Assembly (NCBI GenBank): GCA_937958075.1
Contig: CALFFB010000258.1
Location: 1 to 35,537, forward strand
Reading direction: 5' to 3'
Origin: an uncultured Geobacteraceae bacterium
Lineage (GTDB): Bacteria > Desulfobacterota > Desulfuromonadia > Desulfuromonadales > Geopsychrobacteraceae
Length of the DNA stretch: 35,537 nucleotides
Part shown: one piece after another, positions 25,639-33,811 of the stretch
Layout of the letters: each line of letters opens with the position of its first letter
Position numbering within the stretch: the first letter of the stretch is position 1
Made by a program: the position numbers and the translations under genes
Notes under the pieces: model-generated
The model's database searches: none
What the model saw: the letters and a program-made list of their open reading frames with translations, nothing else
Told to the model about the DNA's origin: nothing

Positions 25639-25697
25639 TCGCTTTTTGTGCGGCTGTGGAATAATGCCGAAGCTTCCCAGGCAAGAAAGGTCACAAC

Positions 25698-28385
25698 ATG
25701 TCCGAAACAGCACAGCGCCTTTATCTGGTGGACGGATCGTCCTACATCTATCGCGCTTATTACGCCATCCGTCATCTCTCCAACTCCAAAGGCGAGGCCA
25801 CCAACGCCATTTACGGTTTTACCACCATGCTGCTGACCCTGCTGCGTCAGGAGCAGCCGCACCACATCGCCGTGGTCTTTGACAGCAAGGGACCAACCTT
25901 CCGCAAGGAGTTGTATCCCGAGTACAAGGCCAACCGTTCCGCCATGCCGGAGGATCTGGTGCCGCAGATTCCCCTGATCAAGGAGATGGTGCGGGCGTTC
26001 AATATGCCGGCCCTGGAGCTGACCGGCTACGAGGCCGACGACATCATTGCCACCCTGGCACGCCGTTTTGCCGAGCAGGGGCTGGAGGTGACGGTGGTCA
26101 CCGGCGACAAGGATCTGATGCAGATTGTCAGCGATCGGATTTTGCTCCTCGATACCATGAAGGGGAAAAGATCCGGACGCGACGAGGTCATCGAACGTTT
26201 CGGTGTGCCGCCGGAGCAGGTGCTGGAGGTCCTCGGCCTGGCCGGTGACAGCTCTGACAATATTCCCGGCGTGCCCGGCATCGGTGAGAAAACCGCCAGC
26301 ACCCTGATCCAGCAGTTCGGCAGCATCGAGCAGCTGCTGGCCAATATCGATCAGGTCAAGGGGCAGAAACGTCAGGAAAATCTGCGCACCTACGCGGACC
26401 AGGCCCGTCTGTCGCGGCAGCTGGCCGATCTGGTCGATGATCTGGAGGTGGAGGTCACCCTCGCTGATCTGACCCTGTGCGAACCGGATCGTGCCGCTCT
26501 GGAGAAGCTGTTCAGGCAGCTGGAGTTTACCAAGCTGCTGCAGGATCTTGCTGCCGTTGACGACCCTGAACAGGGGGCTGCCGACGCCGACTATCGCACC
26601 GTTTTCACCCGTACCGAGCTCGATGACATGGTGGCGGCGCTGAGCAAGGCCGGCAGCTTCGCCCTGGATACGGAAACCACCAGCCTGGTGGCGGTGCAGG
26701 CCGATCTGGTGGGGCTGTCATTCGCGACGGAGGCGGGGAGCGGCTGGTATGTTCCCGTTGGTCACCGCTATCTCGGGGCACCGGAACAATTGCCGCAGCA
26801 GGAGGTTATCGAGGTTTTACGGCCGCTCCTCGAAGATGGGGCCTGTCGCAAAACCGGCCAGAACATCAAGTATGACGCCCTGGTGCTGCGCCGTGCCGGC
26901 ATTGAACTGGCAGGGATCGATATCGATACCATGATCCTGTCCTACCTGACCCACCCCGAAGCCAAGTCCCACGGTATGGACGCCCTGGCTCTGGAACATC
27001 TGAATTATCGCCCGACCAGTTATTCCGAGGTGGCCGGCAGCGGTAAGAAGCAGATCTGCTTCAGCGAGGTGGAGGTAGAAAAGGCCGCCCGCTACGCTGC
27101 CGAGGATGCCGATATCACCTGGCGTCTGGCCCGGACCCTGACGCCGCAGCTGGACGATGAAGCGTTGCGCAAGCTCTTTTACGAGGTGGAGATGCCCCTG
27201 GTCGAGGTGCTGACGCGCATGGAGTGGAGCGGCATCCGCATCGAGGCGGATTTTCTTAAGGAGCTGTCAGGACAGATGGCGACCCAGCTGCAACAGCTCG
27301 AAGAGGAAATTCATGAGCTTGCCGGCGGTTCCTTCAATATCAACTCCCCCAAACAACTGGGCGAGGTGCTCTTCGAGCGCCTGGGTCTGGCCAGGGGAAA
27401 GAAGACCAAGACCGGCTGGTCGACCAATGTCGAGGTTTTGCAGGGGCTGGCGGAAGACCATGAGATCGCCGCGCGGATTCTCGATTACCGCTCCGTCAGC
27501 AAACTGAAAAACACCTACGCCGATGCCCTGCCGAAGCTGCTGCATCCGGCTACCGGTCGCCTGCACACGTCTTTCAATCAGGCGATCACCGCCACCGGGC
27601 GACTGTCGTCGAGTGAGCCGAATCTGCAGAACATTCCCATTCGGACGGCGGAAGGACGGCGCATTCGCGAGGCCTTTATCCCTCAGCAGGGGTGGACGTT
27701 GATCGCTGCTGACTACTCCCAGGTGGAGCTGCGGGTCATGGCGCACATGGCCGATGTTACCGCCCTTAAGGAAAGTTTCGCCGCGGGCGAAGATATCCAC
27801 CGGCGCACGGCGGCGGAAATTTTCGGTGTCTTTCCCGACATGGTGTCAGACGATATGCGGCGCCAGGCGAAAACTATCAATTTCGGCGTTCTCTACGGCA
27901 TGGGCGCTTTCAGCCTGGCCAAGGATCTCGGCATCAGCCGCCCCAGGGCCCAGGAGTTTATTGATGAGTATTTCGCCCGCTATCCGGCGGTGCGGGTTTT
28001 TCTTGAAGAGAAAAAGGAACAGGCACGCCGGCATCAGTACGTGACAACCCTGTTGGGCCGGCGCTGCGCGGTGGTCGATATCAACAGCAAGAACGGCGCA
28101 ATCCGCAGTTATGCGGAGCGTAACGCCATCAACTATCCGATTCAGGGCAGTGCCGCGGATATTATCAAGGTGGCGATGGTCAATATCGACCGACGCCTGC
28201 GGCAGGAACAGTGGCAGACCCGCATGCTGCTGCAGGTGCACGATGAACTGGTTTTTGAAGCGCCGCCGGAAGAGCTTGACCAGGTGACAGCCATGATCCG
28301 CCACGAGATGGAAACAGCGGTCACTCTGGACCTGCCCTTGCAGGTCGACATCGGTACCGGGCGCAACTGGGCCGAGGCCCACTGA
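25698..28385 (+). CDS. polA: DNA polymerase I
   Basis: Repair and Okazaki-fragment polymerase, 895 residues, with all three activities apparently intact. The 5'-3' exonuclease spans about 1-285 and includes a helix-hairpin-helix (GVPGIGEKTASTLI). The 3'-5' proofreading domain spans about 300-485 with Asp324/Glu326 (LDTET), NIKYDAL and YAAEDAD. The polymerase domain runs from about 500 with motif A DYSQVELR (Asp672), motif B RRQAKTINFGVLYG and motif C QVHDELVFE (Asp849). The proofreading residues are kept, unlike in Taq-type enzymes. It is transcribed divergently from the radical SAM gene and is followed by a repeat copy. Confidence 0.98.
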   Translation: MSETAQRLYLVDGSSYIYRAYYAIRHLSNSKGEATNAIYGFTTMLLTLLRQEQPHHIAVVFDSKGPTFRKELYPEYKANRSAMPEDLVPQIPLIKEMVRAFNMPALELTGYEADDIIATLARRFAEQGLEVTVVTGDKDLMQIVSDRILLLDTMKGKRSGRDEVIERFGVPPEQVLEVLGLAGDSSDNIPGVPGIGEKTASTLIQQFGSIEQLLANIDQVKGQKRQENLRTYADQARLSRQLADLVDDLEVEVTLADLTLCEPDRAALEKLFRQLEFTKLLQDLAAVDDPEQGAADADYRTVFTRTELDDMVAALSKAGSFALDTETTSLVAVQADLVGLSFATEAGSGWYVPVGHRYLGAPEQLPQQEVIEVLRPLLEDGACRKTGQNIKYDALVLRRAGIELAGIDIDTMILSYLTHPEAKSHGMDALALEHLNYRPTSYSEVAGSGKKQICFSEVEVEKAARYAAEDADITWRLARTLTPQLDDEALRKLFYEVEMPLVEVLTRMEWSGIRIEADFLKELSGQMATQLQQLEEEIHELAGGSFNINSPKQLGEVLFERLGLARGKKTKTGWSTNVEVLQGLAEDHEIAARILDYRSVSKLKNTYADALPKLLHPATGRLHTSFNQAITATGRLSSSEPNLQNIPIRTAEGRRIREAFIPQQGWTLIAADYSQVELRVMAHMADVTALKESFAAGEDIHRRTAAEIFGVFPDMVSDDMRRQAKTINFGVLYGMGAFSLAKDLGISRPRAQEFIDEYFARYPAVRVFLEEKKEQARRHQYVTTLLGRRCAVVDINSKNGAIRSYAERNAINYPIQGSAADIIKVAMVNIDRRLRQEQWQTRMLLQVHDELVFEAPPEELDQVTAMIRHEMETAVTLDLPLQVDIGTGRNWAEAH

Positions 28386-28442
28386 GGCGACGGCTGCCCG
28401 GAATAAATAGGACCGGCAGGGACTGTTCCGGTGTCTCGTGCA

Positions 28443-28531
28443 TTATTCAGCACCGGATAAGAAACTCCATTCCAGGGGACACTTTTTATCATCCTGGCCG
28501 TTCGACCGTCGCCATCCATGGCGCCAGACGC
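28443..28531 (-). repeat. Dispersed intergenic repeat, copy C (full-length form)
   Basis: Between polA and glgP. Blocks TTATTCAGCACCGG, CTCCATTCCA, GGGGACACTTTTT, CTGGCCGTTCGACCGTCGCC and ATCCATGGCGCCAG recur at 1-80 (inverted orientation) and, with an internal deletion, at 22095-22158. It is non-coding in all three places. It begins 58 nt after the polA stop and is followed by the glgP leader, so it may also affect transcript ends. Confidence 0.75.
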
Positions 28532-28625
28532 TCCTTTCATGGGGTTTCCGGTCCGGTGTCCGATGTTAAGTTGACCAGTTACCGGTGCTTTTTGCCACTA
28601 TCCCGTTTCTCCCGGAGGAACACCT

Positions 28626-31148
28626 ATGAATTCCATGAACTACAAGCGCTTCACCAAGACCCACGCCTACTGCGTTGAACTGACCGATCTGCCGCCGTTG
28701 GGGATGGATGCGGAATCCCTGGCGCGGGATATCCGTCATTACTACGCCAACAACCTCGGGCGTGACCGCAACTGTCGGCTGGCCCACTATGCCTACGAAG
28801 CGGTGGCCCTGACCATTCGTGACCGACTCATGGAGCGCTGGAAGAATACCCGTCACGCCTATCAGGAAGCAGACTGCCGGCGGACTTACTATCTGTCACT
28901 GGAGTTTCTCATGGGGCGGGCAATGGGCAACGCAGTGCTCAACCTCGGTCTGGACGACGATCTTCGCGAAGCCTTGTCGCAGGTCTGTCTGCAGTATGAG
29001 GATCTGGTGCAGATGGAACACGACGCCGGGCTTGGTAATGGCGGCCTGGGCCGCCTGGCCGCCTGCTTTCTCGACAGTTGCGCGACCATGCAGTTGCCGG
29101 TTCAGGGATACGGCATCCGTTATGAGTACGGCATGTTCCGCCAGCGGATTATCAACGGTTACCAGGTCGAAGAGCCGGACCACTGGCTGGCTATGGTCAA
29201 CCGCTGGGAAGTAGAGCGGCGGGAGAACACCCAGAGGGTCAAGTTTGGTGGTCGCTGCGAGCATTATCGCGACGCCGACGGGCGGCTGCGGGCACGCTGG
29301 GTTGATACCCAGGACGTGCAGGCGGTTCCCTACGATGTGCCGATTCCCGGCTATCGCAACGGCACGGTGAACACCCTGCGGCTGTGGCGGGCCGAAGCCA
29401 CCGAAGAGTTTGATCTGGGGGAGTTCAACGCCGGTGACTATGCGGGATCGGTGGCGGAGAAAAACGCGGCGGAACAGATTACCATGGTGCTCTACCCCAA
29501 TGATTCAAGTGAAAACGGCAAGGACCTGCGCCTGCGTCAGCAATACTTCCTGGCGTCGGCCAGCCTCCAGGATATCCTTGATCGCTGGGTCACCATCAAG
29601 GCCGCCGATTTTAGCCAGTTTGCAGAAAAGAACTGCTTTCAGCTCAACGACACCCACCCCTGCTGCGCGGTGGCCGAGCTGATGCGCCTGCTGATGGATG
29701 AACAGGGCCTGGCGTGGGATGACGCCTGGTCGATAACCCGCCAGACCATGGCCTATACCAACCACACCCTGTTGCCGGAAGCCCTGGAAAAGTGGCCGGT
29801 CGCCATGTTCCAGCGGCTTTTGCCGCGGCTGCTGGAGATCATTTTTGAAATCAACGCCCGGTTTCTGAAGGAGGTTGCCCTGCGCTGGCCCGGCGATCTG
29901 GAACGGCAACGGCGGATGTCGTTGATTGAAGAAGGTCCGCAGCCGCAGATTCGCATGGCCTATCTGGGGATCGTCGGCAGTTTTTCCGTCAACGGGGTAG
30001 CGGCCCTGCACTCTGCCTTGCTGCAGCAGGGGTTGTTCCGTGACTTTTATGAGTTGTGGCCGGAGAAGTTCAACAACAAGACCAACGGCGTGACCCAGCG
30101 GCGCTGGCTCGCTTTCGCCAATGCCGGGCTGGCGGAGCTTGTCTCCTCACGCATCGGCGCGAACTGGGTGACCGACCTTGGTGATATCGCACGGTTGCGA
30201 CCTTTTGCCGACGACGCCGAATTTCAGCAGCAGTGGCGGCAGGTCAGGGACACCAACAAGCAGCGTCTCGCGGAGCTGGTCGCGGCCCAGACCGGAGTGG
30301 TCTTTCCCGTAGCGTCGCTGTTCGATGTGCAGGTCAAGCGGATTCACGAGTACAAGCGGCAGCTGCTCAATGTTCTGCATGTTATCCACCTGTACGACCG
30401 CCTCAAGCGGGGTGACGACGCCGGCTGGGTGCCGCGCTGTGTCCTTTTCGGCGGCAAGGCGGCGCCTGGTTACGCCATGGCCAAACTGATCATCAAGCTG
30501 ATCAATAATGTCGCTGATGTCGTTAACAGTGATCCGCAGATCGGCGATCAGCTCAAAGTCGCCTTTCTGCCGAATTATAATGTCTCGGCCATGGAAATCA
30601 TCTGCGCCGGGACGGATCTCTCGGAGCAGATTTCCACGGCCGGCAAGGAGGCATCAGGAACCGGCAATATGAAATTCATGATGAACGGCGCCCTGACCAT
30701 CGGAACTCTGGATGGGGCCAATATCGAGATCCGCGAAGAGGTCGGCGAAGAAAACTTCTTTCTTTTCGGTCTGACCGCGCAGGAGGTTGAAGACACCCGA
30801 CAGAACTATAATCCGGACGCGATCATTGCCGCTGACGAGGACCTCGGCCGGGTTATGCATCTTTTGCAAAACGGACATTTCAACCAGTTTGAAGCACAGG
30901 TGTTCGACAGCATCATCGGGGCCATCCGCAGTCCCCGGGACCCCTGGCTGGTGGCGGCAGATTTTGCCACCTACGTGGCAGCCCAGAAACAGGTGTCACA
31001 AGCCTATGAAGACCAGACCGGCTGGACCCGGATGAGCATTCTGAACACCGCGGCCAGTGGCAAGTTTTCCACCGACCGCACCATGGGTGATTACAACAGG
31101 GATATCTGGAAATTATCAGCGGTTCCGGCACTGGAACCGGAAGACTAG
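28626..31148 (+). CDS. glgP: Glycogen/starch/maltodextrin phosphorylase
   Basis: A PLP-dependent phosphorylase releasing glucose-1-phosphate from alpha-1,4-glucans, 840 residues, a normal length for the glycogen phosphorylase type. EASGTGNMKFMMNGALTIG carries the PLP lysine (Lys683). GLGNGGLGRLAACFLDS, YGIRYEYGMF, NDTHPCCAVAELMRLL and VKRIHEYKRQLLN are hallmark segments. CCGGAGG lies 9 nt before the ATG. TTGACC at 28571 with CACTAT at 28596 is a poor promoter candidate (19-nt spacer). It is encoded without other glycogen genes nearby and ends 8 nt before the convergent ANTAR regulator gene, with no terminator visible. Confidence 0.96.
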   Translation: MNSMNYKRFTKTHAYCVELTDLPPLGMDAESLARDIRHYYANNLGRDRNCRLAHYAYEAVALTIRDRLMERWKNTRHAYQEADCRRTYYLSLEFLMGRAMGNAVLNLGLDDDLREALSQVCLQYEDLVQMEHDAGLGNGGLGRLAACFLDSCATMQLPVQGYGIRYEYGMFRQRIINGYQVEEPDHWLAMVNRWEVERRENTQRVKFGGRCEHYRDADGRLRARWVDTQDVQAVPYDVPIPGYRNGTVNTLRLWRAEATEEFDLGEFNAGDYAGSVAEKNAAEQITMVLYPNDSSENGKDLRLRQQYFLASASLQDILDRWVTIKAADFSQFAEKNCFQLNDTHPCCAVAELMRLLMDEQGLAWDDAWSITRQTMAYTNHTLLPEALEKWPVAMFQRLLPRLLEIIFEINARFLKEVALRWPGDLERQRRMSLIEEGPQPQIRMAYLGIVGSFSVNGVAALHSALLQQGLFRDFYELWPEKFNNKTNGVTQRRWLAFANAGLAELVSSRIGANWVTDLGDIARLRPFADDAEFQQQWRQVRDTNKQRLAELVAAQTGVVFPVASLFDVQVKRIHEYKRQLLNVLHVIHLYDRLKRGDDAGWVPRCVLFGGKAAPGYAMAKLIIKLINNVADVVNSDPQIGDQLKVAFLPNYNVSAMEIICAGTDLSEQISTAGKEASGTGNMKFMMNGALTIGTLDGANIEIREEVGEENFFLFGLTAQEVEDTRQNYNPDAIIAADEDLGRVMHLLQNGHFNQFEAQVFDSIIGAIRSPRDPWLVAADFATYVAAQKQVSQAYEDQTGWTRMSILNTAASGKFSTDRTMGDYNRDIWKLSAVPALEPED

Positions 31149-31156
31149 AGCTTTGT

Positions 31157-31717
31157 TCAGGCGGTCAGGAGAATGGCTTCGGCGACCTCTTTGAGGCTTT
31201 TACGTTTGTCCATGGCCAGCTTCTGAAGCTTGCGGTGCGCCTGCGGTTCCGTCAGGCCGCGGCTGACGAGGAGGGCCTTGGCCCGGTCGATAAGTTTGCG
31301 TGTTGCCAGGCTGTCCTTGAGGGCCGTCACCTCGTCGCGCAGGTTGGATATCTGGATAAACTGGTGAATGGCCAGATCAACGGTGATTTTCAGCTGCTGG
31401 GCATTGAAGGGTTTCATCAGATAGTGATGAACCCCGGCCTCCTGGGCCCGGGCGACCGTTTCCTGATCCGTCGTGCCGGTGAGCAGCACCATGGCCCCGC
31501 TGGGCTTCTGGTTGATGCGCCGGGCGGCGCTGATGCCGTCAAGGACCGGCATGTTGACATCCATGACAATCAGCAGGGGCTGATGGGTAACCGCCATGGC
31601 CACGGCCTGGGAGCCGTCAGCCGCTTCGTAGAGCTCGTCAAAGCCGTAATCGGTCAAGGTGTCGGCGACCTGCCGACGAATCAGGGGTTCATCATCAACA
31701 ACCAGGGCTTTTTTCAT
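31157..31717 (-). CDS. Response regulator with ANTAR RNA-binding output domain (GnfR/NasT-like)
   Basis: A 186-residue regulator. The receiver domain (1-120) has VVDDEPLIR, phosphoacceptor Asp53 in VMDVNMP and Lys104 in LMKPFN. A short coiled linker leads to an ANTAR domain at about 125-182 (DRAKALLVSRGLTEPQAHRKLQKLAMDKRKSLKEVAEAIL). ANTAR proteins bind paired RNA hairpins and prevent terminator formation. It is the last gene of a kinase, glnK, amt and regulator series, 83 nt after amt, with a GC-rich hairpin in that gap. The order and domain types match the GnfK/GnfR nitrogen antitermination system described in Geobacter sulfurreducens. The glnK leader in this window offers a candidate target. 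Confidence 0.88.
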   Translation of the reverse strand: MKKALVVDDEPLIRRQVADTLTDYGFDELYEAADGSQAVAMAVTHQPLLIVMDVNMPVLDGISAARRINQKPSGAMVLLTGTTDQETVARAQEAGVHHYLMKPFNAQQLKITVDLAIHQFIQISNLRDEVTALKDSLATRKLIDRAKALLVSRGLTEPQAHRKLQKLAMDKRKSLKEVAEAILLTA

Positions 31718-31736
31718 AACGGACCTTAGAGCGTTA

Positions 31737-31769
31737 GGCGGGCTGCAGGTCGAAGAACCACAGCCCGCC
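31737..31769 (-). promoter_or_regulatory. Strong GC hairpin between amt and the ANTAR regulator gene
   Basis: Nine perfect pairs, GGCGGGCTG (31737-31745) with CAGCCCGCC (31761-31769), around a 15-nt loop that can form a further GGT/ACC helix. No U-tract follows on either strand, so simple intrinsic termination is unlikely. It could protect the glnK-amt part of the message from 3' decay or tune regulator expression. Confidence 0.5.
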
Positions 31770-31800
31770 CGGTTGGAATTATGTCATTTCAAAATCCGGA

Positions 31801-33129
31801 TTAGAAGGAACTCCCGCCGGAGAGCCCGGACGAGCCGCCCCGGAAATCGGGGTAGGCTTCCATGCCGAGCTCGGACGCATCGCAGCCACTGAGCTCCACC
31901 TCTTTGCTGACCCGGATCCCGACGGTTGCTTTCAGTGCGAGCCAGACAATGGCGCTGGTCACGACCACGAAGATACCGACAGCGACAACACCGACCAACT
32001 GTACCACGAAACTGGCGTCGCCATTAGTCAGGGGGACCGCCAGAGTGCCCCAGATACCACAGACCAGGTGGACTGAGAGGGCGCCGACAACATCATCGAT
32101 TTTCAGCTTGTCAAACAGCGGGATGGCAAATACCACCAGAACACCACCGATAGCACCGATGATGACGGCCATCCCCGGCGACGGGGCTGCCGGTTCGGCG
32201 GTGATGGAGACCAGGCCGGCCAGGGCGCCGTTCAGGGCCATGGACAGATCGACCTTTTTGTAGATCAGCTGCAAGGTGACCATGGCGGCAACGATGCCAC
32301 CGGCAGCGGCCAGATTGGTGTTGAGATAGACATTGGCCATTTCGATAACCGCATCGGCCGAACCCAGAGCCAATACCGAACCACCGTTGAAGCCGAACCA
32401 GCCCATCCACAGAATGAAGGTTCCCAGGGTCGCCAGGGGCATATTGGATCCGGGCAAAGGATTGACCCGCCCGTCCTTGCCGTACTTGCCGGTACGGGCG
32501 CCAAGAATAATGGCGCCGGTCAGAGCCGCCCAGCCGCCGACGGAATGCACGATGGTGGACCCTGCGTAATCACTGAATCCCATTTCGCTGAGCCAGCCCG
32601 CGCCCCAGCTCCAGGCACCCTGAATCGGGTAGATTATGCCGGTTAAAATAACGACAAAGGCCAAAAAGGGCCACAGTTTGATACGCTCTGCCACGGTGCC
32701 GGAGACGACGGAGGCGGCGGTGGCCACAAACACCATCTGGAAGAACCAGTCGGAGCCGGTGGCATAGGCCCCGGAGTAATCGCCGCCCAGGGCAGTGGTA
32801 TCGTCCGGTCCCCACAGACCGAAGCTGCCGATAAAGCCGCCGTCAACACCGGAGTACATGAGATTGTAACCGATCAGATAATAAAGAATGCCGGCGATGG
32901 AATAAAGGGAGATGTTTTTCAAGCAGATGGTGGCGACGTTTTTGGAGCGCACCAGCCCCGATTCGAGCATGGCGAAGCCGGCGGCCATCCACATGACCAG
33001 CACTCCGCTGATGAGAAAGGAAAAACTGTTGAGGATGTAGGCGACTTCGGAAATAACCTCCTCCTCGGCAAAGGCTGCCACCGGCAGCAGCAGCAAGAGT
33101 CCGGTCAACAAGATAAGGCGAGTTTTCAT
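31801..33129 (-). CDS. amtB: Ammonium transporter Amt
   Basis: A membrane ammonium channel of 442 residues with 11 TM helices after a cleavable signal peptide (LLLLLPVAAFAEEE). The conserved pore histidine pair is present: IVHSVGGWAALTGA and SVHLVCGIWGTLAVPL. The C-terminal cytoplasmic tail (SKEVELSGCDASELGMEAYPDFRG) is the region bound by GlnK. The start at 33129, 42 nt inside the longest frame, has AAGGAG at ideal spacing and begins the signal peptide. It is encoded 68 nt after glnK, the near-universal pairing, and is controlled by the sigma54 promoter and attenuator upstream of glnK. Confidence 0.95.
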   Translation of the reverse strand: MKTRLILLTGLLLLLPVAAFAEEEVISEVAYILNSFSFLISGVLVMWMAAGFAMLESGLVRSKNVATICLKNISLYSIAGILYYLIGYNLMYSGVDGGFIGSFGLWGPDDTTALGGDYSGAYATGSDWFFQMVFVATAASVVSGTVAERIKLWPFLAFVVILTGIIYPIQGAWSWGAGWLSEMGFSDYAGSTIVHSVGGWAALTGAIILGARTGKYGKDGRVNPLPGSNMPLATLGTFILWMGWFGFNGGSVLALGSADAVIEMANVYLNTNLAAAGGIVAAMVTLQLIYKKVDLSMALNGALAGLVSITAEPAAPSPGMAVIIGAIGGVLVVFAIPLFDKLKIDDVVGALSVHLVCGIWGTLAVPLTNGDASFVVQLVGVVAVGIFVVVTSAIVWLALKATVGIRVSKEVELSGCDASELGMEAYPDFRGGSSGLSGGSSF

Positions 33130-33197
33130 GGGTGATCTCCTTTGTTTTAAAAGCGCAATTAGTTCAGTCACGGATGCGGAATCAATAATGAAAAACG

Positions 33198-33536
33198 TTA
33201 CAGGGAATCCTCTCCCGATTCGCCGGTGCGGATACGGATCGCCTGGTCGATGGCGCTGACGAAGATCTTGCCGTCGCCGATGCGGCCGGTGCAGGCCTCA
33301 CGCTGAATGACCTCGATGAGGGGAGCGACCTGCTCGGTGGTGACCACCATCTCCAGTTTCAGTTTCGGAACAAAATCAACCTGATATTCGGCGCCGCGGT
33401 ACAGCTCGGTATGGCCCTTCTGGCGGCCGAAACCGCGCACTTCACTGACCGTCATACCGACCACTCCCAGCTCGCTGATCGCGGTTTTGACATCTTCAAG
33501 CTTGAAGGGTTTGATGATGCATTCGACTTTTTTCAT
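33198..33536 (-). CDS. glnK: PII nitrogen regulatory protein GlnK
   Basis: A 112-residue PII trimer subunit that senses 2-oxoglutarate and ATP/ADP and blocks Amt when ammonium is plentiful. The T-loop GHTELYRGAEYQVDF carries the uridylylation site Tyr51. TGRIGDGKIFVSAIDQAIRIRTGE is the C-terminal signature. The start at 33536 (MKKVECIIKPFKLEDV) is the family start with AAAGGAGAAAGAGG upstream. The longer frame would run into the leader terminator. Its leader contains an attenuator and a candidate ANTAR hairpin, and the -24/-12 promoter lies 150-165 nt upstream. Confidence 0.97.
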   Translation of the reverse strand: MKKVECIIKPFKLEDVKTAISELGVVGMTVSEVRGFGRQKGHTELYRGAEYQVDFVPKLKLEMVVTTEQVAPLIEVIQREACTGRIGDGKIFVSAIDQAIRIRTGESGEDSL

Positions 33537-33564
33537 TCCTCTTTCTCCTTTGGTGTGAACGACG

Positions 33565-33608
33565 AAAAAAAGGCGCAAGGAACCAGTCAAGTGATTCCGA
33601 GCGCCTTT
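33565..33608 (-). terminator. Leader attenuator terminator upstream of glnK
   Basis: On the minus-strand RNA, AAAGGCGC (33608-33601) pairs with GCGCCTTT (33576-33569). The inner helix GGAATCA/TGGTTCC closes a 6-nt CUUGAC loop, and seven U in total end the structure. It lies between the promoter and the glnK start, only about 28 nt before the ATG, so it would block glnK-amt unless prevented. Its left arm is shared with the hairpin at 33598-33613. Confidence 0.85.
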
Positions 33609-33613
33609 GCTCG
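33598..33613 (-). promoter_or_regulatory. A1/G4 hexaloop hairpin, candidate ANTAR binding site and antiterminator
   Basis: Minus-strand RNA CGAGC-AAAGGC-GCUCG: a 5-bp stem with a hexanucleotide loop having A at position 1 and G at position 4, the loop identity known for ANTAR targets. The loop and right stem overlap the left arm of the terminator (33601-33608), so the two folds are mutually exclusive. The expected second hexaloop hairpin of a canonical pair is not perfect here (see 33639-33653). Confidence 0.6.
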
Positions 33614-33638
33614 TGCCTGCTCTTCATGAATGTAGGGG

Positions 33639-33653
33639 TTGCCGCCTTGGCAA
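33639..33653 (-). promoter_or_regulatory. Upstream leader hairpin with A1/G4-like pentaloop
   Basis: Minus-strand RNA UUGCC-AAGGC-GGCAA, a 5-bp stem with a 5-nt loop that also has A first and G fourth, 25 nt before the hexaloop hairpin. It could be the first of the two ANTAR hairpins, although the loop is one base short and the linker long. The same UUUUGC could instead pair with GCAAAAC at 33680-33686, but that segment overlaps the -12 element and is probably not transcribed. Confidence 0.4.
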
Positions 33654-33684
33654 AACCGCAGAAGTGTTCCTGCCTTCTCAGTTT

Positions 33685-33701
33685 TGCATGCACCGTACCA
33701 A
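33685..33701 (-). promoter_or_regulatory. Sigma54 (-24/-12) promoter for glnK-amt
   Basis: Minus strand TTGGTACG-N4-ATGCA. The invariant GG and GC are exactly 10 nt apart, with one mismatch in each block relative to TGGCAC-N5-TTGC. The predicted start is near 33674, giving a leader of about 138 nt that includes the attenuator. The nitrogen-related genes downstream agree with RpoN control. Confidence 0.7.
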
Positions 33702-33811
33702 AACGTGGAAGGCCGGTTTGACGGGGTTTGCCAGTGGTGCCCTGCCGCTGTTGCCTTTTTTTTACGCAGTTGCCTCCGGCATGGATAAAAAGCGGGCAGC
33801 GACTGCGGGCG

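Noticed and set aside
33569..33596. CUUGAC loop of the glnK terminator as the second ANTAR hexaloop
   Set aside because: G is at position 4 but position 1 is C, not A, so it does not meet the A1/G4 rule.
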